DNA of 64,000 nucleotides from Anaerolinea sp. (GTDB lineage: Bacteria; Chloroflexota; Anaerolineae; Anaerolineales; Villigracilaceae), in contig DYID01000019.1 in the NCBI GenBank assembly GCA_020723805.1, forward strand, positions 1-64,000, given 5' to 3'. Each line of letters begins with the position of its first letter. Positions within the stretch are counted from its first letter, which is position 1. Shown one piece after another: positions 9,739-18,361 of this stretch. The notes under the pieces were generated by a model. That model saw only the letters and a list, made by a program, of their open reading frames with translations. It was not told the origin of the DNA and did no database searches. Made by a program: the position numbers and the translations under genes.

Positions 9739-10185
9739 ATGACCGACTGGCTCCTCGTTCACGGACGAATCGCCCAGGGCTACCGCGTCGCTTCGGGACC
9801 TTCGGCAGATTACCCCTACGGCGCTCTCGACCGTCAGCGTCCGCTCTTTGCTGCGTGCGGACTCGACTTGAGCGGCTATTTCAACGGCACGCTCAACGTG
9901 GACATTCATCCGCGCACCTTCAGGATGGTAAAGCCGCAATACACCTTTTACCATGTGGAGTGGACCGACCTCCACCCGCCGGAGCATTTTTCGTTTTCCC
10001 GTTGTGTGGTACGGTATGCAGGCAGGGACTATGACGGCTGGGTCTATTACCCGCATCCCGAAACGAAAATCCGCAACTTCCAAAACCCTTCCCTGCTCGA
10101 AGTGATTGCCCTGCCCATCTCCGGGTTGACATACGGCGACGAGGTGGATGTGCTGGTCAACCCCGCCGAAATCGAAATCGCATGA
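9739..10185 (+). CDS. DUF120-like protein related to CTP-dependent (archaeal-type) riboflavin kinase
   Basis: A 148-residue soluble protein. The order of motifs follows the archaeal RibK/DUF120 family: a GRIAQGYRVASG beta-hairpin at the start, FNGTLNVDI in the middle (family core GTLN), a VEWTDLHPPEHFSF segment, then the DGWVYYPHPETK region and LEVIALPISGLTYGDEVDV at the end (family: EIIAP..LR..LKDGDEV). That family transfers phosphate from CTP to riboflavin to give FMN. The glycine-rich loop is altered, so activity is uncertain. It starts a three-gene unit with the genes at 10193 and 10795. An in-frame ATG at 9697 was rejected because the alignment begins at 9739. The assignment is from motif memory and needs a profile search. 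Confidence 0.5.
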   Translation: MTDWLLVHGRIAQGYRVASGPSADYPYGALDRQRPLFAACGLDLSGYFNGTLNVDIHPRTFRMVKPQYTFYHVEWTDLHPPEHFSFSRCVVRYAGRDYDGWVYYPHPETKIRNFQNPSLLEVIALPISGLTYGDEVDVLVNPAEIEIA

Positions 10186-10192
10186 GGTGCTT

Positions 10193-10798
10193 GTGAATCG
10201 AAAACAATGGATGATTGCCGGCATCGTTCTCGTTCTGACGGTCATCGCGTTTCTGCTTTTCCCGAAGGCAGAGTCCAACGTCCCGCCGGCGGCCTCCACC
10301 ACGCCGCCCGCCGAACTGGTCTATTGCTCGAATGAAGGGAGCAAACCCTGCGTTGTTTCCTTTAGTTTAGACGCCTGGGACAACATGTTCGTCAACCTTC
10401 TGCTCCCCGACCTGACCTTCCCCGCCTTTTCCCTCGTCATCTCGCGCGGAGGTGAGGAAGCCTTTTATGAATGCCAGCGCGTCAGTTATGCGCTCAACGC
10501 CGCCTACTGCGCCGGTCCCAAACAGCCGCCGGGCGAACCCCTCACCCTGCGTCTCATCGCCAACAAAGACCAGAGGCTCCTCGCAGAAGGAAGCCTTTCC
10601 ATCATCGGGCTGGCGTTTCCCACGCTGGGCGTTGCCGCCGTCACACCGCAGGAAACGCCCACTGTTTCTGCGATGGAAACCGTCGCCGCATCCCCCACGC
10701 CCTTTTCGGCGTTTGCAACCGAGACACCTCCGCCGTTTATCCTGCCCACCCGCACCAAGCCCGTGCCAACGTTCTACCCCGGTCCCTCCTACCCATGA
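10193..10798 (+). CDS. membrane-anchored protein with Pro/Thr-rich C-terminus, function unknown
   Basis: A 201-residue protein with one N-terminal hydrophobic helix (WMIAGIVLVLTVIAFLLF), no lipobox Cys, an extracytoplasmic domain with four Cys that could form two disulfides, and a Thr/Pro-rich tail. The start is a GTG at 10193 with GAGG six bases upstream; the frame is open further 5' but overlaps the preceding gene. It ends in an ATGA overlap with the next gene, which implies translational coupling. I do not recognise the family. Its position suggests it works with the multi-pass protein at 10795. Confidence 0.65.
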   Translation: MNRKQWMIAGIVLVLTVIAFLLFPKAESNVPPAASTTPPAELVYCSNEGSKPCVVSFSLDAWDNMFVNLLLPDLTFPAFSLVISRGGEEAFYECQRVSYALNAAYCAGPKQPPGEPLTLRLIANKDQRLLAEGSLSIIGLAFPTLGVAAVTPQETPTVSAMETVAASPTPFSAFATETPPPFILPTRTKPVPTFYPGPSYP

Positions 10799-12552
10799 AT
10801 CCCTGGCTGGACGGCTCGACCGTTCTCGCAAACGAATGGCGGCTTACAGTTCCCATTCTGCTCTGTGCGTTTGCTTCTCAAGCCCTGATTGGTCTTTTCC
10901 TCCAAACCATCTTCGGCGACCGCCTCACCACATCTGAACGCTTTGCCCTCGCCTTGGGAGGCTGGACCATTCCGCTCCTGCTCCTTTCCCTCCTGTGGTA
11001 CTTTAGCGGATGGGATGGACTCTTCGGGGTTCTTCCCGCCGTCCTGCTTCTTCTCATCCTCTTCCGCCTCCGCACGGACCTCAAACCTGCTCTGCACATC
11101 CCCAGCCTGTTCCTCATCCTGTTCTTTTTCCTCTCCCTGCTCCTGCGCCTGGCATACGCCTCCCAAACCGACCTGCCCCTCTATTTCGACTCGGCGCAGC
11201 ATTACCTCATCATCAAGACCCTCCTTCTGAAAAGCCAAACCCTGTTGTGGGGCTGGTTGAGCGCCAGTTACTACCACTTCGGGTTTCATTTTCTTGCCGC
11301 CTTCTTTGCCGAAGCGGCGGACGCCGAGATTGCCCGCGTCATGCTCATCTTCGGTCAGGTCATTTTGTTGTTGATTCCGTTTCCTGTTTTTTTCATCGTC
11401 CGCCATGAGACAAACTCCGACGCGGCAGGCGGCTTTGCCCTGCTCCTTGCCGCCTTTGGCTGGTTCATGCCCGCCCACGCCGTGAACTGGGGGAAATATC
11501 CCGCCCTGATGAGTGTGGGCATGCTTGCCTGGCTGTGGGGGATGGCGCTGGTCATCTTTCGGCGGCAAAACGAATTTTCCTCTACAAAGCGCAGGGCTTT
11601 GTATGTCCTGTGGGCAGGATGCGCCGCACTTACCGTTCTGACCCACAGCCGCTCGCTGATCCTGCTGGGCATCGTTCTCCTTGCCTCGGCAATCGCGGCA
11701 TGGCTGGATAGGCGCTCCCGCAAGTGGATGCACGCCGCCCTGTTCGCGGCGGCGGTTGCGGTTGCTTTGCTCGGCTGGCTGGCATCCCGTCAAAGTTTGC
11801 TTGCGATGACGTTCGAATCGTATCTTGACCAGGACCTCCCGCCGACCCTCCTTGTTTTTCTGCTCTGCATTCCGGCAGGGATGGTTTACCCCCGCCTTAC
11901 GCTCGTCTCTGTGCTGACAACTGCCGGGCTGTTGGCGTCTCTGTTCCTCCCCGTGACCTTCGTGCCCGGCTACGAGTATTCGACCCTGCTCGACCGTCCG
12001 TTTGTGGAGATGATTCTCTTCCTGCCGCTCTCTGTGCTCGGCGGGCTGGGCTTGGCAGGCTTGGAGCAGCGGCTGCAGGGACGGCTCCTGTGGCGCCGGG
12101 TGCTTGTTCTGCTGGCGGCGGGGCTGGTCATGGTTCGCGCGGTGTTCGGGTATGACTTGTATCCATCCCAGTGCTGCATGATTGTGGGCAGAGACGATTT
12201 GGCGGCAATGGATTGGATGGCGAAGCGGTTGCCGCTCGATGCCCGCATTACCATCGCAGCTGGGGAGTTAAAGGTCACAGTGTCTGAAAATTCCGCAGGG
12301 TATGCCGGTACAGACGCGGGCGTTTGGATTACGCCTCTGACCGGGCGCGAAACGCTCCTGTATCCACTCCACTGGAATTTCGACCATGCGCAATTGTTTG
12401 ATTTCCTGTGCCGCGAAAAGGTGCGTTACATCTTTGTCGGCGAAACGGGACTCTCGTTCGACAGAGATGGGTTCAACGCGCGCCCGCAATGGTACCGCCC
12501 CCTGCTCTCGATGCCGAAAACGGCGGTCTATGAGGTGACGGGGTGTGAGTAG
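10795..12552 (+). CDS. multi-pass membrane protein, GT-C glycosyltransferase-like
   Basis: A 585-residue protein with about 12 or more hydrophobic helices and a C-terminal soluble domain of about 130 residues. After the first helices comes a loop DLPLYFDSAQHYL, whose Asp lies where GT-C enzymes carry the catalytic acidic residue. The C-terminal part, with AAMDWMAKRLPLDARITIAAG, is typical of large membrane glycosyltransferase-like proteins of Chloroflexota. The start ATG overlaps the previous stop (ATGA). The lipid-linked sugar donor and the acceptor cannot be inferred. It could instead be a non-enzymatic O-antigen-type membrane protein. Confidence 0.65.
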   Translation: MNPWLDGSTVLANEWRLTVPILLCAFASQALIGLFLQTIFGDRLTTSERFALALGGWTIPLLLLSLLWYFSGWDGLFGVLPAVLLLLILFRLRTDLKPALHIPSLFLILFFFLSLLLRLAYASQTDLPLYFDSAQHYLIIKTLLLKSQTLLWGWLSASYYHFGFHFLAAFFAEAADAEIARVMLIFGQVILLLIPFPVFFIVRHETNSDAAGGFALLLAAFGWFMPAHAVNWGKYPALMSVGMLAWLWGMALVIFRRQNEFSSTKRRALYVLWAGCAALTVLTHSRSLILLGIVLLASAIAAWLDRRSRKWMHAALFAAAVAVALLGWLASRQSLLAMTFESYLDQDLPPTLLVFLLCIPAGMVYPRLTLVSVLTTAGLLASLFLPVTFVPGYEYSTLLDRPFVEMILFLPLSVLGGLGLAGLEQRLQGRLLWRRVLVLLAAGLVMVRAVFGYDLYPSQCCMIVGRDDLAAMDWMAKRLPLDARITIAAGELKVTVSENSAGYAGTDAGVWITPLTGRETLLYPLHWNFDHAQLFDFLCREKVRYIFVGETGLSFDRDGFNARPQWYRPLLSMPKTAVYEVTGCE

Positions 12553-12614
12553 AAAGGCGGTTCTTCCATGTTTCGAGAAAGATCACCACTTGAATGTGTA
12601 CAAAACAGTGTCTG

Positions 12615-12623
12615 TGCTATAAT
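12615..12623 (+). promoter_or_regulatory. extended -10 promoter of the PIN toxin pair
   Basis: TGCTATAAT, an extended -10, lies nine bases before the ATG at 12633. The leader would be a few bases at most, or absent. Confidence 0.45.
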
Positions 12624-12632
12624 TTTTCAAAG

Positions 12633-13073
12633 ATGATAATAACAATCTATCTCGATACTTGCAGTATTCAGCGTCCATTGGATACGAAATCTCAGATACG
12701 CATTGCACTCGAGGCGGAAGCGGTTTTGGGAATTTTGTCGTTGGTTGAAATGAATCAAATCAAGTTGATTGCCTCCGAGATGCTATTATTGGAAATCAAC
12801 AGGAATCCGAACCAGATTCGCAGAGAGTATGCACTTGAGGTTATTTCGAAGGCAAAGAGTTTTGTGAAAGTGAATTCAAGAATTGAAAAGCGGTCTAAAG
12901 AGTTTACCGCTCTTGGCATTCGGTTTTTCGATGCGGTTCATCTGGCATCTGCCGAGGAATCCCGTGCAGACTATTTTTGTACATGTGATGACGTTTTATT
13001 GAAAAGGGCGCAAAATCTACCTGGCTTGAAAGTAAAGGTCGTTTCGCCCACCGAGTTAGTTAAGGAGCTCTAA
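12633..13073 (+). CDS. PIN-domain protein, probable toxin ribonuclease
   Basis: A 146-residue PIN fold. The first acidic residue is in IYLDTCSIQRPL. Another acid lies in the central helix (SEMLLLEINRN), and FFDAVHLASAEESRADYFCTCDD gives the C-terminal acidic pair that binds the metal. PIN toxins cleave RNA with Mg or Mn. It is followed one base after its stop by a 73-residue gene, an order (toxin first) opposite to most vapBC pairs. The two genes are visibly AT-richer than their surroundings, which suggests acquisition by transfer. Confidence 0.75.
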   Translation: MIITIYLDTCSIQRPLDTKSQIRIALEAEAVLGILSLVEMNQIKLIASEMLLLEINRNPNQIRREYALEVISKAKSFVKVNSRIEKRSKEFTALGIRFFDAVHLASAEESRADYFCTCDDVLLKRAQNLPGLKVKVVSPTELVKEL

Positions 13074-13074
13074 T

Positions 13075-13296
13075 ATGATAGCGGATACACTTCCCCTGGC
13101 TGAAGTAACTCATGAGGCTTTACGCGTTCTCTATAAAGAAATCGGCGTTGTCAATACGATTCGATTTGTCAATCAGTTCACAGCCGGTTATGGTGATTAC
13201 ACCAAGGAACGAGAAGCCCTATTCGAGGGGATGACGTTGGATGATTTGTTCGCTGAAATTTCAAAAATGAGGCGGAAGTCCCCCAAAAGGAAATAG
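13075..13296 (+). CDS. probable antitoxin partner of the PIN protein
   Basis: A 73-residue protein starting one base after the toxin stop. The SD is AAGGAG, inside the last toxin codons. It has a helical N-terminal half (LAEVTHEALRVLYKEIG), an acidic stretch GMTLDDLFAEI and a basic tail RRKSPKRK. It matches no antitoxin DNA-binding family I recognise (not an obvious AbrB, RHH or Phd fold). The role is inferred only from size, charge and coupling. Confidence 0.6.
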   Translation: MIADTLPLAEVTHEALRVLYKEIGVVNTIRFVNQFTAGYGDYTKEREALFEGMTLDDLFAEISKMRRKSPKRK

Positions 13297-13312
13297 CAAG
13301 TTGGTATGATGA

Positions 13313-13344
13313 AAAGAGCGTTGAGAAATCTCTCAACGCTCTTT
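13313..13344. terminator. bidirectional Rho-independent terminator
   Basis: A 14-bp perfect stem, AAAGAGCGTTGAGA / TCTCAACGCTCTTT, with loop AATC and T-runs on both strands. It separates the convergent toxin pair and msrA. Confidence 0.9.
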
Positions 13345-13357
13345 TTGTTTATGCCGA

Positions 13358-13903
13358 TTACTTCTTCAGCATCTCCAGAAAATGCTTGCGGAATTTCGCC
13401 ACCTTCGGCGCGACGACCGCCATGCAGTAGGGCTGGTAGGGATTGCGCGCGAAGTATTCCTGATGGTAATCCTCCGCCATGTAGAATTTGTCGAACTTTG
13501 TGACTTCGGTGACGATGGGATTGTCCCAAATCTTTTGCGCATTCAGTTCGCGGATGAGTTCCTCGGCGATGCGCTTCTGCTCTTCATCGTGGTAGAAGAC
13601 GGCGGAGCGGTATTGAGTCCCCACGTCCGCGCCCTGACGGTTGAGGGTGGTGGGATCATGAATGGCGAAGAAGACGTTCAACAGGTCCCGATAGGAAACG
13701 ACGTTCGGGTCGAAGTGAACCTGCACCACCTCGGCGTGTCCCGTGTCGCCGTTACAAACCTGACGGTAGGTGGGGTTGGGCGTATGCCCGCCGCTATAAC
13801 CGGATTCCACCGAATGCACGCCCTTGATTTCATCGAAAACCGCTTCGAGACACCAGAAGCATCCTCCAGCCAGCGTTGCGGTTTGCAGAGTGTCGTTCAT
13901 CAT
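13358..13903 (-). CDS. msrA: peptide-methionine (S)-S-oxide reductase
   Basis: Reduces the S epimer of methionine sulfoxide in oxidised proteins. Its 181 residues fit the family length. The active-site motif GCFWCLE lies near the N-terminus, followed by [50 protein letters not shown] and AEDYHQEYF, all MsrA signatures. Two consecutive ATGs (13903 and 13900) follow an AAGGA sequence; the first is used here. It stands alone between a terminator and clpC on the same strand. No msrB domain is fused to it. Confidence 0.96.
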   Translation of the reverse strand: MMNDTLQTATLAGGCFWCLEAVFDEIKGVHSVESGYSGGHTPNPTYRQVCNGDTGHAEVVQVHFDPNVVSYRDLLNVFFAIHDPTTLNRQGADVGTQYRSAVFYHDEEQKRIAEELIRELNAQKIWDNPIVTEVTKFDKFYMAEDYHQEYFARNPYQPYCMAVVAPKVAKFRKHFLEMLKK

Positions 13904-14002
13904 TCATTCCTTTTTCGATAAACTGTATTGAAAACCACTGGCGTCGAATAACGTGAATGTATCGAAAGGTATTCGGAAATTCGATGCCACAAAGATAAAA
14001 AC

Positions 14003-14030
14003 GCAGGGACACAGTCTCCTGTGTCCCTGC
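14003..14030 (-). terminator. terminator after clpC
   Basis: A 12-bp stem GCAGGGACACAG / CTGTGTCCCTGC with a four-base loop, followed on the minus strand by GTTTTTATCTTT. Confidence 0.85.
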
Positions 14031-14047
14031 CGCTTCTCTGATGCCGG

Positions 14048-16537
14048 TTATACCGCCGGCGCTTCTTCCTTCTCGCTTTCGCCTTCGTTCACCCGTTCGA
14101 GGACGATTTCCTGTTCGGCGTCGAGCGTGACGAGGATGGTGTCGCCGTGTTGGAACTCGCCGCTCAGCAGTTTGTCGGAGAGCGGATCCTCCACCTTCTG
14201 CTGAATGATGCGCCGCAGGGGACGTGCGCCGAACTCCGCATCGTAGCCCAGGTCTGCCAGGGTGGCGAGGGCTTCGGGCGTGGCGGTCAGCGTCAGGTCG
14301 TGTTCTTTGAGGCGCTCGGCGACCTTTGCCAGTTCGAGCGAAACGATTTTCTGGATGTCTTCCTTGTTGAGGGCGCGGAAGATGACTGTCGCATCGAGGC
14401 GGTTGATGAACTCCGGTCGGAAGGCGCGCTTGAGCGATTCGTTCAACTTCTTGCGCATGTCCTCATAAGAGAGGCGTTCCTCCGTCGCTTCGTCGCGTTT
14501 GAGCGCAAAGCCCAGCGACGACTGCCGCTTGATGACATCCGCGCCGATGTTGGAGGTCATGACGATGATGGCGTTGCGGAAGTCCACCTTGCGCCCTTTG
14601 GCGTCGGAGAGGTGACCCTCTTCCATGATTTGCAGGAGCATGTTGTGGACTTCGGGATGCGCCTTTTCGACCTCATCGAAGACCACGATGGAATACGGGC
14701 GGCGGCGCAGCGCTTCGGTCAATTGACCGGCTTCTTCGTAACCGACGTATCCGGGCGGCGCGCCAACTAAACGCGAAGCGGTGTGACGCTCCATGAACTC
14801 AGACATATCCAACTGGATCGCCGCGTCCTCGCTGCCGAACATGAACTTGGCGAGCGCCTTGGTCAACTCGGTCTTGCCGACGCCGGTGGGACCCAGGAAC
14901 ATGAACGAACCAATCGGGCGGCGCGGGTCTTTCAAGCCGGCGCGCGCGCGGCGCACGGCGCGGCTGATTGCCACGATGGCGTCGTCCTGCCCGATGATGC
15001 TCTTGCGCAACTCGTCTTCCATCTTGAGCAGGCGCTGTGATTCTTCCTCCGCCAACTGCATCAGCGGCACGCCTGTCCACATGGAGACGACCTCGGCGAT
15101 GTCCTCAGCCGAGACCACCGGGCTGTTGGCGCGGTCCCAGCCGGTGCGGATGCGCTCGATCTGCTCGCTCAATTCGATTTCGCGTTCCTCCCACTCGCGC
15201 ACATCTTCGAGGTTCCCTTCCTCCTGCGCCAGCGCGCGGTTCTGACGCGCCTGCCGCAACTGGCTGAAGAGGTCCTTTGCCTGCTTGGCGGCAGGACTCT
15301 TGTACATGCGCACGCGCGAGGCGGATTCGTCAATCAGGTCAATGGCTTTATCGGGGAGGAAGCGCTCGGTGACATACCGCGACGAAAGATGGGCGGCGGC
15401 TTCGAGCGCCTCATCGGAGATGATGAGGTGATGATGTTCCTCATAAGCGGGGCGGATGCCCTTGAGAATCTCGATGGTCTCGTCTTCCGAGGGTTCGTCC
15501 ACTTGAATGGGCTGGAAGCGGCGTTCGAGCGCCGCATCGGATTCGATGTACTTGCGGTACTCGTCCATGGTGGTTGCGCCGATGACCTGCAATTCGCCGC
15601 GCGAGAGGGCGGGCTTGAGGATGTTCGCCGCATCCACCGAGGACCCGGCGGCTCCCGCCCCGACGAGCATGTGCACCTCGTCAATGAACAGAATCGCGCC
15701 CGACTGCTTCAACTCGTCAATGACGCGCTTGAGGCGTTCCTCGAACTGACCGCGGTACATCGTGCCAGCCACCAGCGAACCCACGTCCAATTGCAGCAGA
15801 CGTTTGTTCATCAGCGGCGCCGGCACATCGCCCTCCACAATGCGCTGGGCGAGACCTTCCACGATGGCGGTCTTGCCGACGCCCGGTTCGCCGATCAGGG
15901 CGGGGTTGTTCTTGGTGCGGCGCGCCAAAATCTGGATGACGCGTTCGATTTCCATCTGGCGCCCGATGACCGGGTCGAGTTTCTTTTCTTCGGCTTTGGC
16001 GGTCAGGTCGGTGGCGAGTTGATCCACCAGCGGGGTTTTCGGTCCGGGCTGGCTGCCGCGCTGCGGTCCCGAGCCGGCCGGCGCCGGGACGGAAGAGGCG
16101 GATTCGTTCAACACGCGGCGGGTCTGCCGGCGGATTTGTTCAGCGGTTACGCCGAGGCGGCGCAACACTTCCATCGCTGTGCCTTCCACGCGCACCAGAC
16201 CGAGCAGTATGTGTTCGGTACCGATATAGTGATGCCCAAGCCGGCGCGCTTCTTCGACGGCGTGTTCGAGCACCTGCTGAGTCTCCACCGAGAGTTCGAC
16301 GCGGTTGGGGTCGAACCCGCTGGAAGCAACCGACACACGCCGGATGACTTCGCGGACGCGTTCGGGCGTCATGCCGAGTTCGCGCAAAACGCGCCCCGCC
16401 ACACCGCCTTCTTCCTCCATCAGCCCGAGCAGAATATGCTCCGTGCCGATGTTGTTGTTGCGGGAGCGTTCGGCTTCCTGATGCGCGATGCTCAGCACGC
16501 GTCTTGCCCGCTGTGTAAAACGTTCCATTCCTGCCAT
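14048..16537 (-). CDS. clpC: ATP-dependent Clp protease ATP-binding subunit ClpC
   Basis: HSP100-family unfoldase that feeds proteins to ClpP or disaggregates them. At 829 residues it carries two Clp-N repeats (about 1-145, each with [10 protein letters not shown]), a first AAA+ domain with Walker A GEPGVGKT at 216-223, a middle coiled coil (about residues 405-465) and a second AAA+ domain with GPTGVGKT near residue 555. The C-terminal D2-small domain ends in an acidic tail. The start ATG at 16537 has AGGAGA eight bases upstream. It is monocistronic, and no mcsA/mcsB/ctsR neighbours are present, so the Firmicutes-type regulation is absent here. Confidence 0.95.
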   Translation of the reverse strand: MAGMERFTQRARRVLSIAHQEAERSRNNNIGTEHILLGLMEEEGGVAGRVLRELGMTPERVREVIRRVSVASSGFDPNRVELSVETQQVLEHAVEEARRLGHHYIGTEHILLGLVRVEGTAMEVLRRLGVTAEQIRRQTRRVLNESASSVPAPAGSGPQRGSQPGPKTPLVDQLATDLTAKAEEKKLDPVIGRQMEIERVIQILARRTKNNPALIGEPGVGKTAIVEGLAQRIVEGDVPAPLMNKRLLQLDVGSLVAGTMYRGQFEERLKRVIDELKQSGAILFIDEVHMLVGAGAAGSSVDAANILKPALSRGELQVIGATTMDEYRKYIESDAALERRFQPIQVDEPSEDETIEILKGIRPAYEEHHHLIISDEALEAAAHLSSRYVTERFLPDKAIDLIDESASRVRMYKSPAAKQAKDLFSQLRQARQNRALAQEEGNLEDVREWEEREIELSEQIERIRTGWDRANSPVVSAEDIAEVVSMWTGVPLMQLAEEESQRLLKMEDELRKSIIGQDDAIVAISRAVRRARAGLKDPRRPIGSFMFLGPTGVGKTELTKALAKFMFGSEDAAIQLDMSEFMERHTASRLVGAPPGYVGYEEAGQLTEALRRRPYSIVVFDEVEKAHPEVHNMLLQIMEEGHLSDAKGRKVDFRNAIIVMTSNIGADVIKRQSSLGFALKRDEATEERLSYEDMRKKLNESLKRAFRPEFINRLDATVIFRALNKEDIQKIVSLELAKVAERLKEHDLTLTATPEALATLADLGYDAEFGARPLRRIIQQKVEDPLSDKLLSGEFQHGDTILVTLDAEQEIVLERVNEGESEKEEAPAV

Positions 16538-16622
16538 AATTTTCTCCTGAATACTTGCGGCGATTCTACCAAAAAGGGGGGAAACTCCCCGTAGGAAATT
16601 GATTAGAGTTTGTTTACAAGGC

Positions 16623-16631
16623 TGTTACAAT
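16623..16631 (+). promoter_or_regulatory. extended -10 promoter of the LOG-family gene
   Basis: TGTTACAAT fits an extended -10 and would start transcription near 16638. This leaves a leader of about 27 bases containing AAGGACGG before the ATG at 16665. Confidence 0.5.
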
Positions 16632-16664
16632 ATTCACATGACTTTTCACTTCAAGGACGGACCT

Positions 16665-17246
16665 ATGCGCTCGATTTGCGTTTTTTGCGGCTCTTCCGAT
16701 GCGGTTCATGCGGACTATTTGTCTGCCGCGCGGACGATGGGCAGAATCCTCGCTGAAAGAGGGATTCAACTCATCTACGGCGGCGGGAAGACCGGTCTCA
16801 TGGGCGCTGTGGCAGATGGCGTGCTCGAGGCGGGCGGCAGTGCCATCGGTGTCATCATCCCCTCCATGAACACTCAATCTCTTGCACATGACGGTCTCAC
16901 CCGAATGGATGTTACCCCCGATATGCACGCCCGTAAAGCCCGCATGCACGAACTTGCCGATGCCTACATCGCTCTGCCCGGCGGATTTGGCACCTTCGAT
17001 GAATTGTTCGAAACCGTCACCTGGTCGCAGACCGGGGCGCATGAGAAGCCGGTCGGTTTGTTGAACGTGCGAAACTATTACGCGCCTTTGCTCGCGGCGA
17101 TTGACCATGCCGTGGAGGAAGGCTTCATTTTCAAGGAGCATCGCAACATCCTGTTCTGCGATTCCGACCCGAACAAATTGCTGGATGCGATGGCGGGATA
17201 CGAACACCCGCATGAGGCGGTAAAGCGCTGGCTGCGGGAGGAATGA
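16665..17246 (+). CDS. LOG-family protein (TIGR00730), nucleoside 5'-monophosphate phosphoribohydrolase-like
   Basis: A 193-residue Rossmann-like protein of the lysine-decarboxylase-like/LOG family, which in characterised members splits cytokinin riboside or other nucleoside monophosphates into base and ribose 5-phosphate. SICVFCGSSDA at the start, YGGGKTGLMGAVADG and the diagnostic PGGFGTFDELFE with its catalytic Glu are present. The ATG at 16665 is chosen because AAGGACGG precedes it at the right distance and the family begins there; the upstream ATG at 16638 lies at the predicted transcription start. Divergent from clpC. The physiological substrate is unknown. Confidence 0.88.
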   Translation: MRSICVFCGSSDAVHADYLSAARTMGRILAERGIQLIYGGGKTGLMGAVADGVLEAGGSAIGVIIPSMNTQSLAHDGLTRMDVTPDMHARKARMHELADAYIALPGGFGTFDELFETVTWSQTGAHEKPVGLLNVRNYYAPLLAAIDHAVEEGFIFKEHRNILFCDSDPNKLLDAMAGYEHPHEAVKRWLREE

Positions 17247-17278
17247 CGCAGGCAGGCCGCTGGCGGCTTATGCAGAAC

Positions 17279-17330
17279 GTCCCGAAGGTTTTCTGAAAAG
17301 AGCCTTGTTAAGCACTAAAACCTTCGGGAC
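17279..17330. repeat. GTCCCGAAGGTT hairpin repeat, copy 1
   Basis: Fourteen-base inverted arms (GTCCCGAAGGTTTT and its complement) with a 24-base centre. It lies between the convergent LOG-family and lipoprotein genes. Related copies are at 27674 and 44325, also at gene 3' ends. It may act as a terminator or mRNA-end hairpin, or be a mobile palindrome. Confidence 0.7.
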
Positions 17331-17341
17331 GGTGTGTAACA

Positions 17342-18136
17342 TCATTTAATAAGGTCAGCCAGGGGACCGTGGGGGGCAAGGAGGGCGTGGAGTTCCGTGT
17401 ATGGCACGATGACGGTCTGCGGTCCTGCCGCGTAGGGCGCAACCTGGTATTCGTCGAAGGTGATCATCAAGCCCTGAGGGGTGATGTTCCAGTTGCGGTA
17501 GTTTTCGGTCGTTGGCTGTGCGCCCTCGGTGAAGGGTCCCTCGAAGAAGGGTTGTTTGCTCAGTTCGGCAATGCAGTAGGCGGAGATGGCTTCGAGATAG
17601 GCGGAGTTGGGCAGGAAGAGGTCGCCGAGGGTGAGTTCGCGGTTTTGAGCGAGGTCGTAGTTCAGAGTCAGGCTGTAGAGTCCGGGGTGAGCCGCGCCGT
17701 CGGAGTAGAAGGAGAAGTCGAATTTCAGGCTCCAGATTTCGCCGAATTGATGGACGAGGGTATAGGTCACTTCGAGGCTGCTGCCGCCGCTCAAGGGCGG
17801 GTCGGGGTTTTGCAGGAAACTGGTGCGGAAGGTTTCCACTTCCTTCTGGACAATTTCCCCCATCCGTTGATTGAACGCCTGCACGCGCGGGTCGTTGCTG
17901 CCGGTCAGTTGCGGGGTTTGGGCGGTGATGGTGAAGGGTGGGCTTTGGTTGGTCTCGATGAACGGCACAGAGACCAGCGTTACCTGGGCGCTGAGAGGCA
18001 GGGGCGTGGCGGTGGGGAGGACAGCGGTCGGCGGCGGGGCGGCAGGCGTGGGGACGCCAAAGGTGAAGGTCACGTTGCAGGCGAGGGCGAGCAGGAGGAG
18101 GAGGTTGACAAACAGGAGGGAAGGTTTTCGATTCAT
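17342..18136 (-). CDS. lipoprotein with DUF4163/DUF3298 (RsiV-like) domain
   Basis: A 264-residue exported lipoprotein. The signal ends in LLLALAC (Cys about residue 20), followed by a short Pro/Thr linker. The rest matches the DUF4163-DUF3298 architecture: an N-terminal strand region with TAQTPQLTGSNDPRVQAFN and a C-terminal part with YSLTLNYDLAQNRELTLGDLF and LMITFDEYQVAPYAAGPQTVIVPY, the characteristic end of DUF3298. This domain occurs in the lysozyme-binding anti-sigma factor RsiV and in many uncharacterised lipoproteins. No sigma gene is adjacent, so a signalling role is not supported here. Confidence 0.8.
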   Translation of the reverse strand: MNRKPSLLFVNLLLLLALACNVTFTFGVPTPAAPPPTAVLPTATPLPLSAQVTLVSVPFIETNQSPPFTITAQTPQLTGSNDPRVQAFNQRMGEIVQKEVETFRTSFLQNPDPPLSGGSSLEVTYTLVHQFGEIWSLKFDFSFYSDGAAHPGLYSLTLNYDLAQNRELTLGDLFLPNSAYLEAISAYCIAELSKQPFFEGPFTEGAQPTTENYRNWNITPQGLMITFDEYQVAPYAAGPQTVIVPYTELHALLAPHGPLADLIK

Positions 18137-18199
18137 GGTGGATATATTCTCTCGGAAGTTTTGGCGAATAGAACGTAAGACGAAGGCGTATTGTTTCAG

Positions 18200-18285
18200 T
18201 AACTCACCTTACGTAGTTTTCTCGTAGCGCGACACATTGTCCCCGAATGGGGGTTCATGTCGCTTGAAAAGGCGAGATACCCTTC
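18200..18285 (-). repeat. TIR-type palindromic repeat element, diverged inverted copy
   Basis: Begins AACTCACCTTACGTAGTTTTCTC and continues through a TAGCGCGACA segment and ATGTCGCTTGAAAA. This is the reverse orientation of the element at 6067, with a centre of different sequence and a damaged far end. Confidence 0.6.
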
Positions 18286-18361
18286 GGCAGGGTTTCGACA
18301 GGCTCAACCTGCCATCTCAGGGCAAGAATCTCACGCTGCCGTGTATGGTGAGTCCAGTCAA

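Noticed and set aside
9682-10302. N-terminal extension of the pullulanase open frame beyond the ATG at 9681
   Set aside because: The signal peptide begins at 9681 and the extension overlaps the divergent gene at 9739.
15389-16594. 401-codon plus-strand open frame opposite clpC
   Set aside because: Antisense shadow of the ClpC N-terminal half; no domain recognised.
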